The position numbers and the translations under genes were made by a program. 55,574 nucleotides of DNA from a virus: positions 1-55,574 of IMG/VR virus record IMGVR_UViG_3300002053_000020, one strand, 5' to 3'. The notes beneath the pieces are model-generated. The model saw only the letters and a program-made list of their open reading frames with translations. It was not told the DNA's origin and searched no databases. Shown piece by piece: positions 39,511 through 46,490 of the stretch (position 1 is the stretch's first letter; the number at the start of each line of letters is the position of its first letter).

Positions 39511-39833
39511 GTGTTCTTCTCCTTCAGCTTTTTAGTAGCCCACGCTACACCTCTGGCAAAGTTCGTCGGGTCGTACTCGGCGTTAGCTCGTTCGACTACT
39601 TCCTCATCCGCCAGTTCCTGCCATTCGTGCTGTACGGTGACGGTGTCCTCTGGTGAAAAATAAGCCTCATACAACTTGAACATTCCGTTGCGTTCGCCAC
39701 AAAGCCACTCAACTGTTTCGTCCGGTTCTTCACCCACTTGTAGCGCAAGACGCTCGACAGCCTTGTAAAGACGCATTGCCTGTGTAACTTGTTCTGATTC
39801 TCGTTGTGCTTCCTCGCGTGTTAGTGTCACCAT
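39507..39833 (-). CDS. hypothetical protein starting MVTLTREEAQ (108 aa)
   Basis: The N-terminus is nearly the same as that of the upstream gene (MTITLTREEAQ) and the DNA there is also related, so the two share a duplicated start module. The body is helical and acidic (WQELADEEVVERANAEYD). Function unknown. Part of a modular, repeat-sharing run of genes. Confidence 0.6.
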   Translation of the reverse strand: MVTLTREEAQRESEQVTQAMRLYKAVERLALQVGEEPDETVEWLCGERNGMFKLYEAYFSPEDTVTVQHEWQELADEEVVERANAEYDPTNFARGVAWATKKLKEKNT

Positions 39834-40363
39834 CCTTCGTCACTCCTTGCCCAAGGCGTTGTATCTCCATCAATCGGCGGCACGACAAACTCTTTCTTTG
39901 ATGCCACCGGCTCCGGTTCAGTCTGTGGTAGGGCGGTGTACAAGGCTATCGGATCAACCTTCACAGTTACAGGCGCATCTATTTTTGTTGGTTTAGCCCA
40001 ATAGAATCCGCGTTCCTGAGGATCAAAGTACGCCACCGGCTCCGGTTCAGGCTGCGCGAGTCCTTTGACTGACATTGTTTCCGCAGTCTCTTGCTCAGTC
40101 AGTCCGTTAATCATTACGTCAGGCGCGATTAGTCTGGTGCGGAAGAATGTAAGAAGCGGCTTCAACTTTTCTGGTTTTGTAGCGTTTAGATATAGTGCTT
40201 GCTGCAAAGGATCAGTTGAATCATCAAACCACAAAGCCACGTGTTCTTTACCTTCTGAAATTGCTTTGCCTACACGCACATGGGTTGTTGGGGTTTCATT
40301 TGCCAATTTTTCCAACGCATCCAGCACCTGCTGCGCTTCCTCGCGGGTTAGTGTGATGGTCAT
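39827..40363 (-). CDS. hypothetical protein with repeated PEPEPVA module (178 aa)
   Basis: GGGAGCAAGCA precedes the ATG. The N-terminal helix is TLTREEAQQVLDALEKLAN. Later the motif EPEPVA appears twice (QPEPEPVAYFDP and TEPEPVASKK), encoded by a perfect 19-bp direct repeat (39903-39921 and 40032-40050). No enzymatic motif. It looks assembled from short interchangeable segments. Confidence 0.6.
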   Translation of the reverse strand: MTITLTREEAQQVLDALEKLANETPTTHVRVGKAISEGKEHVALWFDDSTDPLQQALYLNATKPEKLKPLLTFFRTRLIAPDVMINGLTEQETAETMSVKGLAQPEPEPVAYFDPQERGFYWAKPTKIDAPVTVKVDPIALYTALPQTEPEPVASKKEFVVPPIDGDTTPWARSDEGW

Positions 40364-40626
40364 TGCTTGCTCCCGAAAACACCCTGTGGTCGGTAGTCAT
40401 AGAGTGACGCCTTGAGATTGCCCAGTGTTGTTGAGCCACACATCAGTCCTACCAGTGCTGGTTTTTGTTGGATCAGCGAATCAAGCGCAGCACGACATTC
40501 ACGCAGTAGTGCCGCCTGTTCTTCGATCAGAACCCCATTACCTGCTGCGATAGCGTCATCCATCGTTGGAATGTAGGTTTCTGGCATATTGATTCCTGCG
40601 CGTTCTGCGGTTTCTTTGATGGTCAT
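40360..40626 (-). CDS. hypothetical protein (88 aa)
   Basis: GGAGAACAACG precedes the ATG. It is helical at first (TIKETAERAGINMPE, an HTH-like start) and in the middle (LIEEQAALLRECRAALDSLI). The C-terminus YDYRPQGVFGSKQ is basic. Function unknown; overlaps both neighbours by four bases. Confidence 0.6.
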   Translation of the reverse strand: MTIKETAERAGINMPETYIPTMDDAIAAGNGVLIEEQAALLRECRAALDSLIQQKPALVGLMCGSTTLGNLKASLYDYRPQGVFGSKQ

Positions 40627-40985
40627 CGTTGTTCTCCTGTAGCTTTGGCGATGGCGGTGCGGGCTAGAAATATCGCTGTCGCCATCCTTCTGTTTGTGTA
40701 AGGGCAGTCATGTAGCGCAAACTCTGCTTCTTTCAACGCCTCCAACAACTTAGCATTCACCTCATGCAAGCGGCGTAGTTCATCAGTCAACCGCTTATTC
40801 TTACTGCGCTGTTGTTCTAACTTCTCTGCTAAGTCGCGTTTAAATCCACCAATTGACTCGTGGTATTTTGTTTCTACCTCATGCAAGCGGCGTAGTTCGG
40901 CGGCGGTTCCTTTCCAAACATCGTTTGCGTTGTTTTTCTCAATGTAATCAGCCAGCCGCAGGGCTTCGGGTTGTTTTTTATTCAT
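40623..40985 (-). CDS. coiled-coil protein with repeated ELRRLHEV (120 aa)
   Basis: I use ATG 40985, which overlaps the stop of the upstream micro-gene (ATGA). The product is a continuous helix with ELRRLHEV repeated (about residues 38 and 77), encoded by a perfect 23-bp direct repeat (40759-40781 and 40876-40898). Similar repeat-bearing phage proteins are known to vary in repeat number. Function unknown. Confidence 0.6.
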   Translation of the reverse strand: MNKKQPEALRLADYIEKNNANDVWKGTAAELRRLHEVETKYHESIGGFKRDLAEKLEQQRSKNKRLTDELRRLHEVNAKLLEALKEAEFALHDCPYTNRRMATAIFLARTAIAKATGEQR

Positions 40986-41152
40986 AGCTTGTGCCCCCTT
41001 ATCATCTGGCATTTCCTACGTTCTTCTGGCGTTACGTCTGGACTTATCTCCGAGACATTGCATATGTTCATTCTGTTTGGTGGTACTGGTATTAGCCATG
41101 CCATTGCACAGAATCCAACAACGATTAGCAACATAAAGATAATGTATCTCAT
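40982..41152 (-). CDS. small membrane-anchored protein (56 aa)
   Basis: A micro-gene with ATAGGAGTTTGTG before the ATG. It has a hydrophobic N-terminal anchor (MRYIIFMLLIVVGFCAMAWL) and a polar tail with two Cys (MNICNVSE, RKCQMIRG). Either a signal-anchor or exported peptide. Tight overlap with the next gene supports it. Confidence 0.6.
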   Translation of the reverse strand: MRYIIFMLLIVVGFCAMAWLIPVPPNRMNICNVSEISPDVTPEERRKCQMIRGHKL

Positions 41153-41217
41153 CACAAACTCCTATTAAATTTCGCACGGAGCGATCGCACGATTGGGGAA
41201 TAGACCAGCGAACATGC

Positions 41218-41262
41218 GGGAAAAGCGGGAGTCCGGAAACCCCCGAACCCACCGCTTTGTTA
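41218..41262 (-). terminator. hairpin following the 41260 gene
   Basis: On the - strand AAAGCGG...CCCGCTTTT can form a stem with an interior GGGGG/CCGG region, ending in TTTT. It begins at the stop codon of the 41260-41493 gene. It is probably a weak terminator or processing site. Confidence 0.4.
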
Positions 41263-41493
41263 GATAGGCTGGTAACGTCCGGCATCGTATTCAGCCAATA
41301 CCGCACGGCCAATTCTATCGTCTGCCATATCGAAACCGAAAACCCATACTTGGCCACCTATGTGACGCACAAGGTCAACAAAATTAACCGACACCCACTC
41401 AAGATCATCAGGCGATACCGTGTCTTCATGCCAAATTTCCAGAACCTGCGGCTCTCCATAATCTCTGCCGGTTTTGTATTGAATCGTTTTCAT
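41260..41493 (-). CDS. hypothetical protein (77 aa)
   Basis: AAGGAGAGTATGAG precedes ATG 41493; an ORF opening upstream at 41646 is in the way of a better-supported micro-gene. The product has MKTIQYKTGRDYGEPQVLEIWH, then VNFVDLVRHIGGQVWVFGF. Mixed alpha/beta, no known family. Confidence 0.6.
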   Translation of the reverse strand: MKTIQYKTGRDYGEPQVLEIWHEDTVSPDDLEWVSVNFVDLVRHIGGQVWVFGFDMADDRIGRAVLAEYDAGRYQPI

Positions 41494-41494
41494 C

Positions 41495-41650
41495 TCATAC
41501 TCTCCTTGGAACGTGCTCTCCTTGCGGAGTGTAGGTGAAGTCAAGTCCAGCCTCCCAGAGTTTCCGGTAGGTGTTCCATTTGATCGGCTGGAATCCGAAG
41601 TACTGCGCACGTTGGCAGTATCGGTAGTAAGCCAGAGCCATCTCACTCAT
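41495..41650 (-). CDS. small hypothetical protein (51 aa)
   Basis: A micro-gene in a frame different from the longer spurious ORF. The ATG overlaps the end of the membrane gene, and the stop falls just before the next ATG. The product is aromatic-rich (LAYYRYCQRAQYFGFQPIKW, TYRKLWEAGLDFTYTP). Function unknown. Confidence 0.55.
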   Translation of the reverse strand: MSEMALAYYRYCQRAQYFGFQPIKWNTYRKLWEAGLDFTYTPQGEHVPRRV

Positions 41651-41843
41651 GATCTTTCAGCCTCTCGCAATGACGTTTGAATTCAGCGAACTCCTCAGCT
41701 TCAACGAAGACTTCCATGAGCAGGACTCCGGTCACGATGCCACCTAAGAAGATGCCAACTGACAGGAAACCTGCGAAGATCCAGATGAGAGCTGCTATGC
41801 ACAGAACTAATCCCATAGCAACGTAATTAGTATGATTAAACAT
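41643..41843 (-). CDS. small two-TM membrane protein (66 aa)
   Basis: GGAGACTTACC precedes the ATG. The hydrophobic segment MGLVLCIAALIWIFAGFLSVG continues into IFLGGIVTGVLLMEVF, followed by a charged helix (EEFAEFKRHCERLKD). Probably an inner-membrane hairpin with a cytoplasmic tail. Function unknown. Confidence 0.65.
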   Translation of the reverse strand: MFNHTNYVAMGLVLCIAALIWIFAGFLSVGIFLGGIVTGVLLMEVFVEAEEFAEFKRHCERLKDHE

Positions 41844-41927
41844 GGTAAGTCTCCATAAGTCAAGGGTTAATCGCGGGAAGCACCTGCTAGAGGCACCTCC
41901 CGTCGATACAAGAGAGAGTAATAAAGG

Positions 41928-42269
41928 TTAAGAGTTAGTAGCCTTGGCACAGAACATCTGACGAAGGATAATCTCTGCTTCAATAACGAGTTCATCCTTA
42001 GAGTCACAACGTCCCAGCTTATCCAAAGCTGACAGAACCTTACGAGTCATCTCCATCTCTGAAGAAGTCATACGAGCCAATACCCGACCACCAATGTTCT
42101 TCAGTTCCTCCTTGTCACGCTTGGATGCAGGAGAAGTACGAATTGCCCAGCTCGCCTCCCACGAAGTCGTAGGAATCGGGCCAGAGTAGATACCGCGAGC
42201 AGCCATTGCTTCAAGACGCTGCTTCTGTGCAGGAGAGATAGGACGAACTGCGTTGGTGTTTGTAGTCAT
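41928..42269 (-). CDS. hypothetical protein, first gene of the leftward accessory block (113 aa)
   Basis: AGGAGTACATC precedes the ATG. The product is helical with a basic middle (ASKRDKEELKNIGGRVLARM) and ends in a helix with a Cys pair. Its leader carries the TTAC-loop hairpin 2. As the promoter-proximal gene of the accessory block it may be highly expressed early. No family recognised. Confidence 0.65.
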   Translation of the reverse strand: MTTNTNAVRPISPAQKQRLEAMAARGIYSGPIPTTSWEASWAIRTSPASKRDKEELKNIGGRVLARMTSSEMEMTRKVLSALDKLGRCDSKDELVIEAEIILRQMFCAKATNS

Positions 42270-42318
42270 GATGTACTCCTAAGTTAAGGTAGAAAGAAAG
42301 AAAAGAAGAAAAGGCGAA

Positions 42319-42344
42319 GCCCCTCTTCGTAAGAAGAGAGGGGC
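42319..42344 (-). promoter_or_regulatory. TTAC-loop leader hairpin 2
   Basis: GCCCCTCTTC (42319-42328) pairs with GAAGAG..AGGGGC with a two-base bulge and a GTAA (+ strand) or TTAC (- strand) loop, 49 bases before the start at 42269. It matches hairpin 1 in loop, GCCCCTC/GAGGGGC arms and following pyrimidine run. Confidence 0.6.
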
Positions 42345-42615
42345 AGAGCCGTACCCCAAAGAAAGACGAAGGTTTAGGGGGAGTCAGTTCAAAAAAAGTC
42401 TTATGAATCTACAAGGGATTACGCACGCGACCACAATTGTTGCAGAATTGACACCAATTCCCCTTGGATTGTCGCTGGAAAGCCTAAGAATAGACAGGCA
42501 AAACCACATAAGGTGCCTATTACTGGTGAGAGAGACTGTTCTCCTACATGTATAGCCCCCCTACCGGCACGGGCCTAACCATCACAGACCGGTGGGTGGT
42601 ATGGAACCAGCAGTA

Positions 42616-42644
42616 CCGTCTCACATACAGGCCGTCTCACATAC
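42616..42644. repeat. tandem 13-bp repeat, operator-like
   Basis: CCGTCTCACATAC occurs twice with a 16-bp period immediately upstream of TAAAAT (42648-42653). Placed where an activator or repressor of the 42693 gene would bind. Confidence 0.5.
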
Positions 42645-42692
42645 GCGTAAAATAGATTGTCAGAAAGAAACTATATCTAGGAGACTATATGA

Positions 42693-43433
42693 ATGGAGAT
42701 TCTTAGTGAGGGCGAACGCTGGATCAGGTTGAATGAGCGGGACTATCGTTTGAAAAAACTGCAACAGTTATTGCCTGAGGTTGAAAACTGGGCAATAGAT
42801 CAAGACCCGCGGGTACGTGGCAGTAACTACTGGGGGATATGTCGGGATGCGCCCGGCGAGAACGTGGTGGTGAACCTGTCGTATGAGGGAGGTAAGCAGG
42901 GCGGGTATGAAGGCGAGGATCTGTTAATAGATTATTATGATGTGATGAGGGCATTCCCTGAGTTGAAGGAGTTGTTCAGGGAGTTGGAGTTGCAGCCTTA
43001 CCTTGGCAGGAACAGTATTGGGAATTGGGGGATACACCGGCATTGTTATAACCCGTTATCCCGGTGGAACCTAGTCTTGCTTGGGGAGGGGAATGATGGC
43101 GGCGAGGGAATTTTTTTTAGGAACCACCCGGAGTGCCCAGAAGACCCGGACTTCGACTATGTCGTGGACTACTTGGCGGAGGGGGAGTCGGTCGAGGAGA
43201 TTGAGAGATGCGCCTTGGCGGAGAGACAAGCCTACTCCATAGACACTTGGACTTGGCACTCGCACCTGAGCCCTCATGAGAAGGCGGTAGCTTGGTTGAT
43301 GCACTTCAAGTACGCAGACAGGAAGGAAAGCGTCAAGGATGTGTTGAGGCACCTAGAGACTTGGGGACTGAGGCGGATACAGTGGAGGCTATCAAAGCAA
43401 CATAAGTACCGGCATGGGACACATGAAGTTTAA
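42693..43433 (+). CDS. hypothetical protein, orphan rightward gene (246 aa)
   Basis: AGGAGACTATATGA precedes the ATG. The product is Trp/Glu-rich. WGIHRHCYNPLSRWNLVLLGEG near residue 113 and SIDTWTWHSHLSPHEKAVAWLMHF near 190 give paired His residues in beta-prone context. This could be a cupin or aspartyl-beta-hydroxylase-like fold, but the match is weak. It stands alone between the divergent region and the tRNA cluster. Function unknown. Confidence 0.65.
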   Translation: MEILSEGERWIRLNERDYRLKKLQQLLPEVENWAIDQDPRVRGSNYWGICRDAPGENVVVNLSYEGGKQGGYEGEDLLIDYYDVMRAFPELKELFRELELQPYLGRNSIGNWGIHRHCYNPLSRWNLVLLGEGNDGGEGIFFRNHPECPEDPDFDYVVDYLAEGESVEEIERCALAERQAYSIDTWTWHSHLSPHEKAVAWLMHFKYADRKESVKDVLRHLETWGLRRIQWRLSKQHKYRHGTHEV

Positions 43434-43501
43434 CAAAGGGGTGTCAAATCAAACAACATATGTTATTATTCTGCAAAATCAAATTCGTGTGCATATATAG
43501 T

Positions 43502-43576
43502 GGCGGGATAGCTCAGGGGTAGAGCAGAGGGCTCATAATTCTCAGGTCACTGGTTCAAATCCAGTTCCCGCAACCA
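43502..43576 (+). tRNA. tRNA with CAT anticodon (Met or Ile2)
   Basis: 75 nt with encoded CCA. The anticodon loop is CTCATAA. T arm ACTGG-TTCAAAT-CCAGT. Acceptor GGCGGGA pairs with TCCCGCA except the first pair (G1-A72), an unpaired end that resembles initiator tRNAs. The D stem is elongator-like (GCTC/GAGC). It may be tRNA-Met, or tRNA-Ile if C34 is changed to lysidine. Confidence 0.9.
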
Positions 43577-43829
43577 GTCACAGAGTCAAGCTAAGGCAAC
43601 GCAGACATACTGACATCCAGCCTATCGAAGAAGCTCACTACAGATGTCGAGGTCGGGATTCCCGGGGAGAGTCATTGATACTCCATGATCCGGAAATAAA
43701 CCTTGGAAACCCGTGCGGCTAGGATCTAGAGCCTAGTGCCTTAGCCCCTTTACTATGGCCAGCGCCGTGCGGTAATGAAGATGACTAAGGGATCACGGAC
43801 TCCCAGATTCTAAGCCATAGACCTTTTAT
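43577..43829 (+). other. non-coding segment between tRNAs, foldable
   Basis: About 250 bases without a gene. Visible helices include GACAT/ATGTC, GAGT/ACTC, GGC-TAGG/CCTA-GCC (region 43718-43742) and GGGA/TCCC. No T-loop sequence is present, so I do not see another tRNA. It may be an unknown RNA co-transcribed with the tRNAs. Confidence 0.4.
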
Positions 43830-43880
43830 GCCCCCTGCTCCACCTACTTTGAGATTGGTGTGACCGGGGGGCTTTTCTTT
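43830..43880 (+). terminator. terminator-like hairpin within the tRNA cluster
   Basis: GCCCCC (43830-43835) pairs with GGGGGC (43867-43872), with an inner CACC/GGTG helix, followed by TTTTCTTT. It would end the tRNA-CAT transcript before tRNA-Trp. Confidence 0.6.
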
Positions 43881-43884
43881 CTAC

Positions 43885-43958
43885 TACTCATTGGTGTAAC
43901 AGCAGCATTGCAGTCTCCAAAACTGTTGGCGGGGGTGCAAATCCCTCATGAGTAGCCA
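43885..43958 (+). tRNA. tRNA-Trp (CCA), atypical
   Basis: 74 nt with encoded CCA. Acceptor TACTCAT/ATGAGTA is perfect. Anticodon stem GCAGT/ACTGT closes loop CTCCAAA. Deviations: the T loop reads TGCAAAT (G at position 55 instead of U), and the short D loop AACAGCA lacks the usual GG. It could be a degenerate but functional tRNA. Confidence 0.75.
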
Positions 43959-43959
43959 T

Positions 43960-44035
43960 TGCAAGGTAGCTCAGTTGGCAGAGCAACTCCCTGTTAAGGA
44001 GAAGTGCGTAGGTTCGAAGCCTGCCCTTGCAGCCA
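43960..44035 (+). tRNA. tRNA-Asn (GTT)
   Basis: 76 nt with encoded CCA. Acceptor TGCAAGG/CCTTGCA, D stem GCTC/GAGC, anticodon loop CTGTTAA, T arm with TTCGAAG. Canonical. It starts two bases after the end of tRNA-Trp. Confidence 0.95.
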
Positions 44036-44043
44036 TTTTCAAT

Positions 44044-44122
44044 GCGGGTCAACAAGCGCAAGGGGCGCGCAGCAGCCTTCCAAGCTGACGACCGCGGAGT
44101 TCGACTCTCCTGATCCGCTCCA
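44044..44122 (+). tRNA. tRNA-Gly (TCC), atypical D arm
   Basis: 79 nt with encoded CCA. Acceptor GCGGGTC/GATCCGC. Anticodon loop CTTCCAA gives TCC. T loop TTCGACT. The D region AACAAGCGCAAGGGGCGCG pairs only in a shifted GCGC register and the variable loop is long, so the fold is non-canonical. Confidence 0.75.
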
Positions 44123-44134
44123 CTTATTATTTTT

Positions 44135-44395
44135 ATGATCACGATCCGTGAAATTCAGAACTTCCTGAACAGCTTCGAAGCCCTGCGCGGGATCGAGGTG
44201 ACGCATGAGAACGATATCAAGAAGGCAATAGCTCCCCACGTTGTCATCCTGACAGGGATGGTCAACATACATGGCACCCCTCATTTGTTTGAGGCTGAGC
44301 TGAACCTGATGGAGTTCCACAACCGAGACGACTTGATCCTCTTGGGCGGCACCATCCTCAAGGCTTTTGAAAAGGCCGGGGTTCAAAAACTATAG
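44135..44395 (+). CDS. hypothetical protein (86 aa)
   Basis: The first gene after the tRNA cluster and before the packaging genes. Mixed alpha/beta with MITIREIQNFLNSFEALRGIEV and HLFEAELNLMEFHNRDDLILLGG. No family recognised. The ribosome site is poor. Possibly co-transcribed with the terminase genes. Confidence 0.55.
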   Translation: MITIREIQNFLNSFEALRGIEVTHENDIKKAIAPHVVILTGMVNIHGTPHLFEAELNLMEFHNRDDLILLGGTILKAFEKAGVQKL

Positions 44396-44403
44396 GACAA
44401 CCA

Positions 44404-44655
44404 ATGGCAGCGCGAATCAAGAAAATCCGACATGACGAGAATACTCGACTGAAGATCCAAGCGGCTCAGTTGATCAATCGTCTGACTGCACACGCCCAAG
44501 GCGAGGTGGAGTTGACGAGCACTCAAGTCCGTTCGATCGAGATCCTGCTGAAGAAGATCCTCCCCGACCTGTCAGACATCAAGATGGATGTCAATGCGGC
44601 ACCCGTCACCTTCAACCTGAACATGACAAACCCGGAGGAAGGCAATGGGGAATAA
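44404..44655 (+). CDS. putative small terminase subunit (83 aa)
   Basis: Helical and basic: RIKKIRHDENTRLKIQAAQLINRLTAHAQGEVELTSTQVRSIEILLKKILPDLSDI, with an HTH-compatible helix pair (TSTQVRSIEILLKK). Proteins of this form precede the large terminase in related phages and are taken as TerS or a DNA-packaging accessory. It would bind the packaging site. It overlaps the next gene by 11 bp. The assignment rests on position and helix pattern. Confidence 0.6.
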   Translation: MAARIKKIRHDENTRLKIQAAQLINRLTAHAQGEVELTSTQVRSIEILLKKILPDLSDIKMDVNAAPVTFNLNMTNPEEGNGE

Positions 44656-45055
44656 GCCTGATTGGGTAGGCAAGAGCTATAAGAAGGGAGAGATCCTGAA
44701 GATGGCTGATGGCGGAGACGTTCAAGAGGCAGGAGAAGTAAACCTGAACCCGTATGGATTCCGTCACGCAGAACGGGTGAGTGACCCGATAGAAGTCAAG
44801 GGCAAAGGATACTTCGGTGTCATGCCTTCCAGCGAGGGAATCTCAACCGAGATCTCTGCTGACAACGGCGAGTTCAGCTACCCGATGATGGTGCCGGGCA
44901 TGTCCGAAGCAGAGCTTAACATTTTACTAAAAGGCGGGAAGCCGACCGATGCTATGTACGACAAAGCGGAAGCTCATGCCCGTAAGCGTATAGCAGAAGG
45001 CAAGTCCCCGTTTGCCGGCAAGACCGAACTAAGGATGCCGCCACCTAAGGATTAA
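44645..45055 (+). CDS. conserved phage protein with ADGG motif (136 aa)
   Basis: Contains KMADGGDVQEAG near residue 20, then a mixed domain (FRHAERVSDPIEVKGKGYFG, SYPMMVPGMSEAELNILL) and a basic tail. The M-A-D-G-G word recurs in other virion proteins of this genome. Function unknown; between the small and large terminase genes, so head or packaging accessory is likely. Confidence 0.6.
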   Translation: MGNKPDWVGKSYKKGEILKMADGGDVQEAGEVNLNPYGFRHAERVSDPIEVKGKGYFGVMPSSEGISTEISADNGEFSYPMMVPGMSEAELNILLKGGKPTDAMYDKAEAHARKRIAEGKSPFAGKTELRMPPPKD

Positions 45056-45059
45056 CCCC

Positions 45060-46490
45060 GTGTCTGAAATCGTAAACTATCGCCCCCCGGGAAAGAATGC
45101 AGCAAAGTTCCACTCCGCCGATCATTTCGTACGCGGCCTTATGGGGCCAGTTGGCTCAGGCAAGTCCTCAAGTTGCTGCGTTGAAATCGTATCTCGCGCT
45201 CTGCGACAGCGTCCGGGCCGCGATGGGATTCGCCGTTCTCGATGGCTTATTATTCGTAACACATATCCTGAACTCAAGTCCACGACCATCAAGACATGGG
45301 AGACTTGGTTCCCAGCCGACATAGCCCCGATCAAGTGGGACACGCCTATCACCTCGACGATGAAGATCGCTAACATTGGCGACGGCACCGGCATGGAACT
45401 TGAAGTCATGTTTATGGCTTTGGACAAACCTACTGAGACCGGCAAGCTTCGCTCATTGGAGTTGACAGGCGGCTGGATCAATGAGGCTTCAGAAGTACCG
45501 AAGGAAATCTTCGACATGCTCACGCAGCGTGTTGGACGTTACCCCTCCAAGTTGCACGGTGGGCCTAGCTGGTGCGGGATTATCCTTGACACCAACCCGC
45601 CGGACGACGATCACTGGTATTACAAAGTTGCCGAAGAGGAAAGGCCAGAGGCATGGGCGTTCTTCAGGCAACCCGGCGCATTGCTGCTGGTAGATGGCGA
45701 GTATGTCCCGAACCCGGAAGCCGAGAACATCCGGAACATCCCGAACGGTTACGACTACTACACCCAGCAGCTTGCAAGCAAACCCTCGGATTGGATCAAC
45801 GTATTCATCCTTGGGAACTACGGCAGCACGATGGATGGCAAGCCTGTGTACCCAGAGTACAACGACAAGATCCACTGTCTGCCTAACAACGTAGAAGCAT
45901 CCAGTGGGCTTCCGATCATTCTTGGTTGGGACTTTGGTTTGACTCCTGCATGCGTAATCATGCAAGTGTCTGGGGCTGGCAGGTTGACGATCCTAGATGA
46001 ACTCGTTTCAGAGGACATGGGTATCCGTCAGTTTGCCAACGATATCGTAAAACCTTTCCTGAGTAACAACTATGGGCACTACCAAATCGTATCTGCCGGC
46101 GATCCTGCTGGGAACATTCGCGCTCAGACTGACGAACGAACCTGCCTCCAAGAGTTGCTTGAAGCCGGAATATATACGGAACCTGCACCAACTAACGACT
46201 TTATACCGCGAAGAGAGGCGGTGGCTTTTTTCATGACCAAGATGAGCGATGGCAAACCAGCCTTCGCAATTAACCCTCGCTGCACAAATCTGCGCAAGGG
46301 TTTCCTCGGTCGATACAAATACGAACGACTGAAGACCTCCGGGCTAGCACGGTACAAAGACAGACCACTGAAGGACGGGTACTCACACATCCAAGATGCT
46401 TTGCAGTATGGATGCTTGAAAGTCCGCAGCGGCACGACACCAGCTAGAGCGAGGTCGATTCAGAAAGTTTCCTCTAGGGGATGGACATAA
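45060..46490 (+). CDS. terL: terminase large subunit (TerL)
   Basis: GTG start; 476 residues. The ATPase domain has Walker A GPVGSGKS (29-36), then LIIRNTYPEL and the acidic Walker B region ELTGGWINEASEV (about 134-146). Nuclease domain: GWDFGLTPACVIM with Asp291, then SAGDPAG (about 346) and a C-terminal helix region. It cuts concatemeric DNA and pumps it into the prohead through the portal. The portal gene follows immediately. Confidence 0.95.
   Translation: MSEIVNYRPPGKNAAKFHSADHFVRGLMGPVGSGKSSSCCVEIVSRALRQRPGRDGIRRSRWLIIRNTYPELKSTTIKTWETWFPADIAPIKWDTPITSTMKIANIGDGTGMELEVMFMALDKPTETGKLRSLELTGGWINEASEVPKEIFDMLTQRVGRYPSKLHGGPSWCGIILDTNPPDDDHWYYKVAEEERPEAWAFFRQPGALLLVDGEYVPNPEAENIRNIPNGYDYYTQQLASKPSDWINVFILGNYGSTMDGKPVYPEYNDKIHCLPNNVEASSGLPIILGWDFGLTPACVIMQVSGAGRLTILDELVSEDMGIRQFANDIVKPFLSNNYGHYQIVSAGDPAGNIRAQTDERTCLQELLEAGIYTEPAPTNDFIPRREAVAFFMTKMSDGKPAFAINPRCTNLRKGFLGRYKYERLKTSGLARYKDRPLKDGYSHIQDALQYGCLKVRSGTTPARARSIQKVSSRGWT

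Larger units (their letters stand above)
42270..42692. other. divergent regulatory intergenic region
   Basis: Contents: TTAC-loop hairpin 2 (42319-42344), an inverted repeat GAATTG/CAATTC (42445-42460), a tandem 13-bp repeat CCGTCTCACATAC (42616-42628 and 42632-42644), and TAAAAT (42648-42653) as a possible -10 for the rightward gene. No ORF of note. It must hold both the leftward accessory promoter and the promoter for the gene at 42693. Confidence 0.5.

Noticed and set aside
41016-41357. 113-codon - strand frame
   Set aside because: It conflicts with the 40982-41152 and 41260-41493 genes, which have ribosome sites and natural overlaps.
41870-41915. Hairpin between the 41928 and 41643 genes
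   Set aside because: Only a short outer CGGGA/TCCCG stem is convincing; the inside is a direct repeat of GCACCT and no T run follows.
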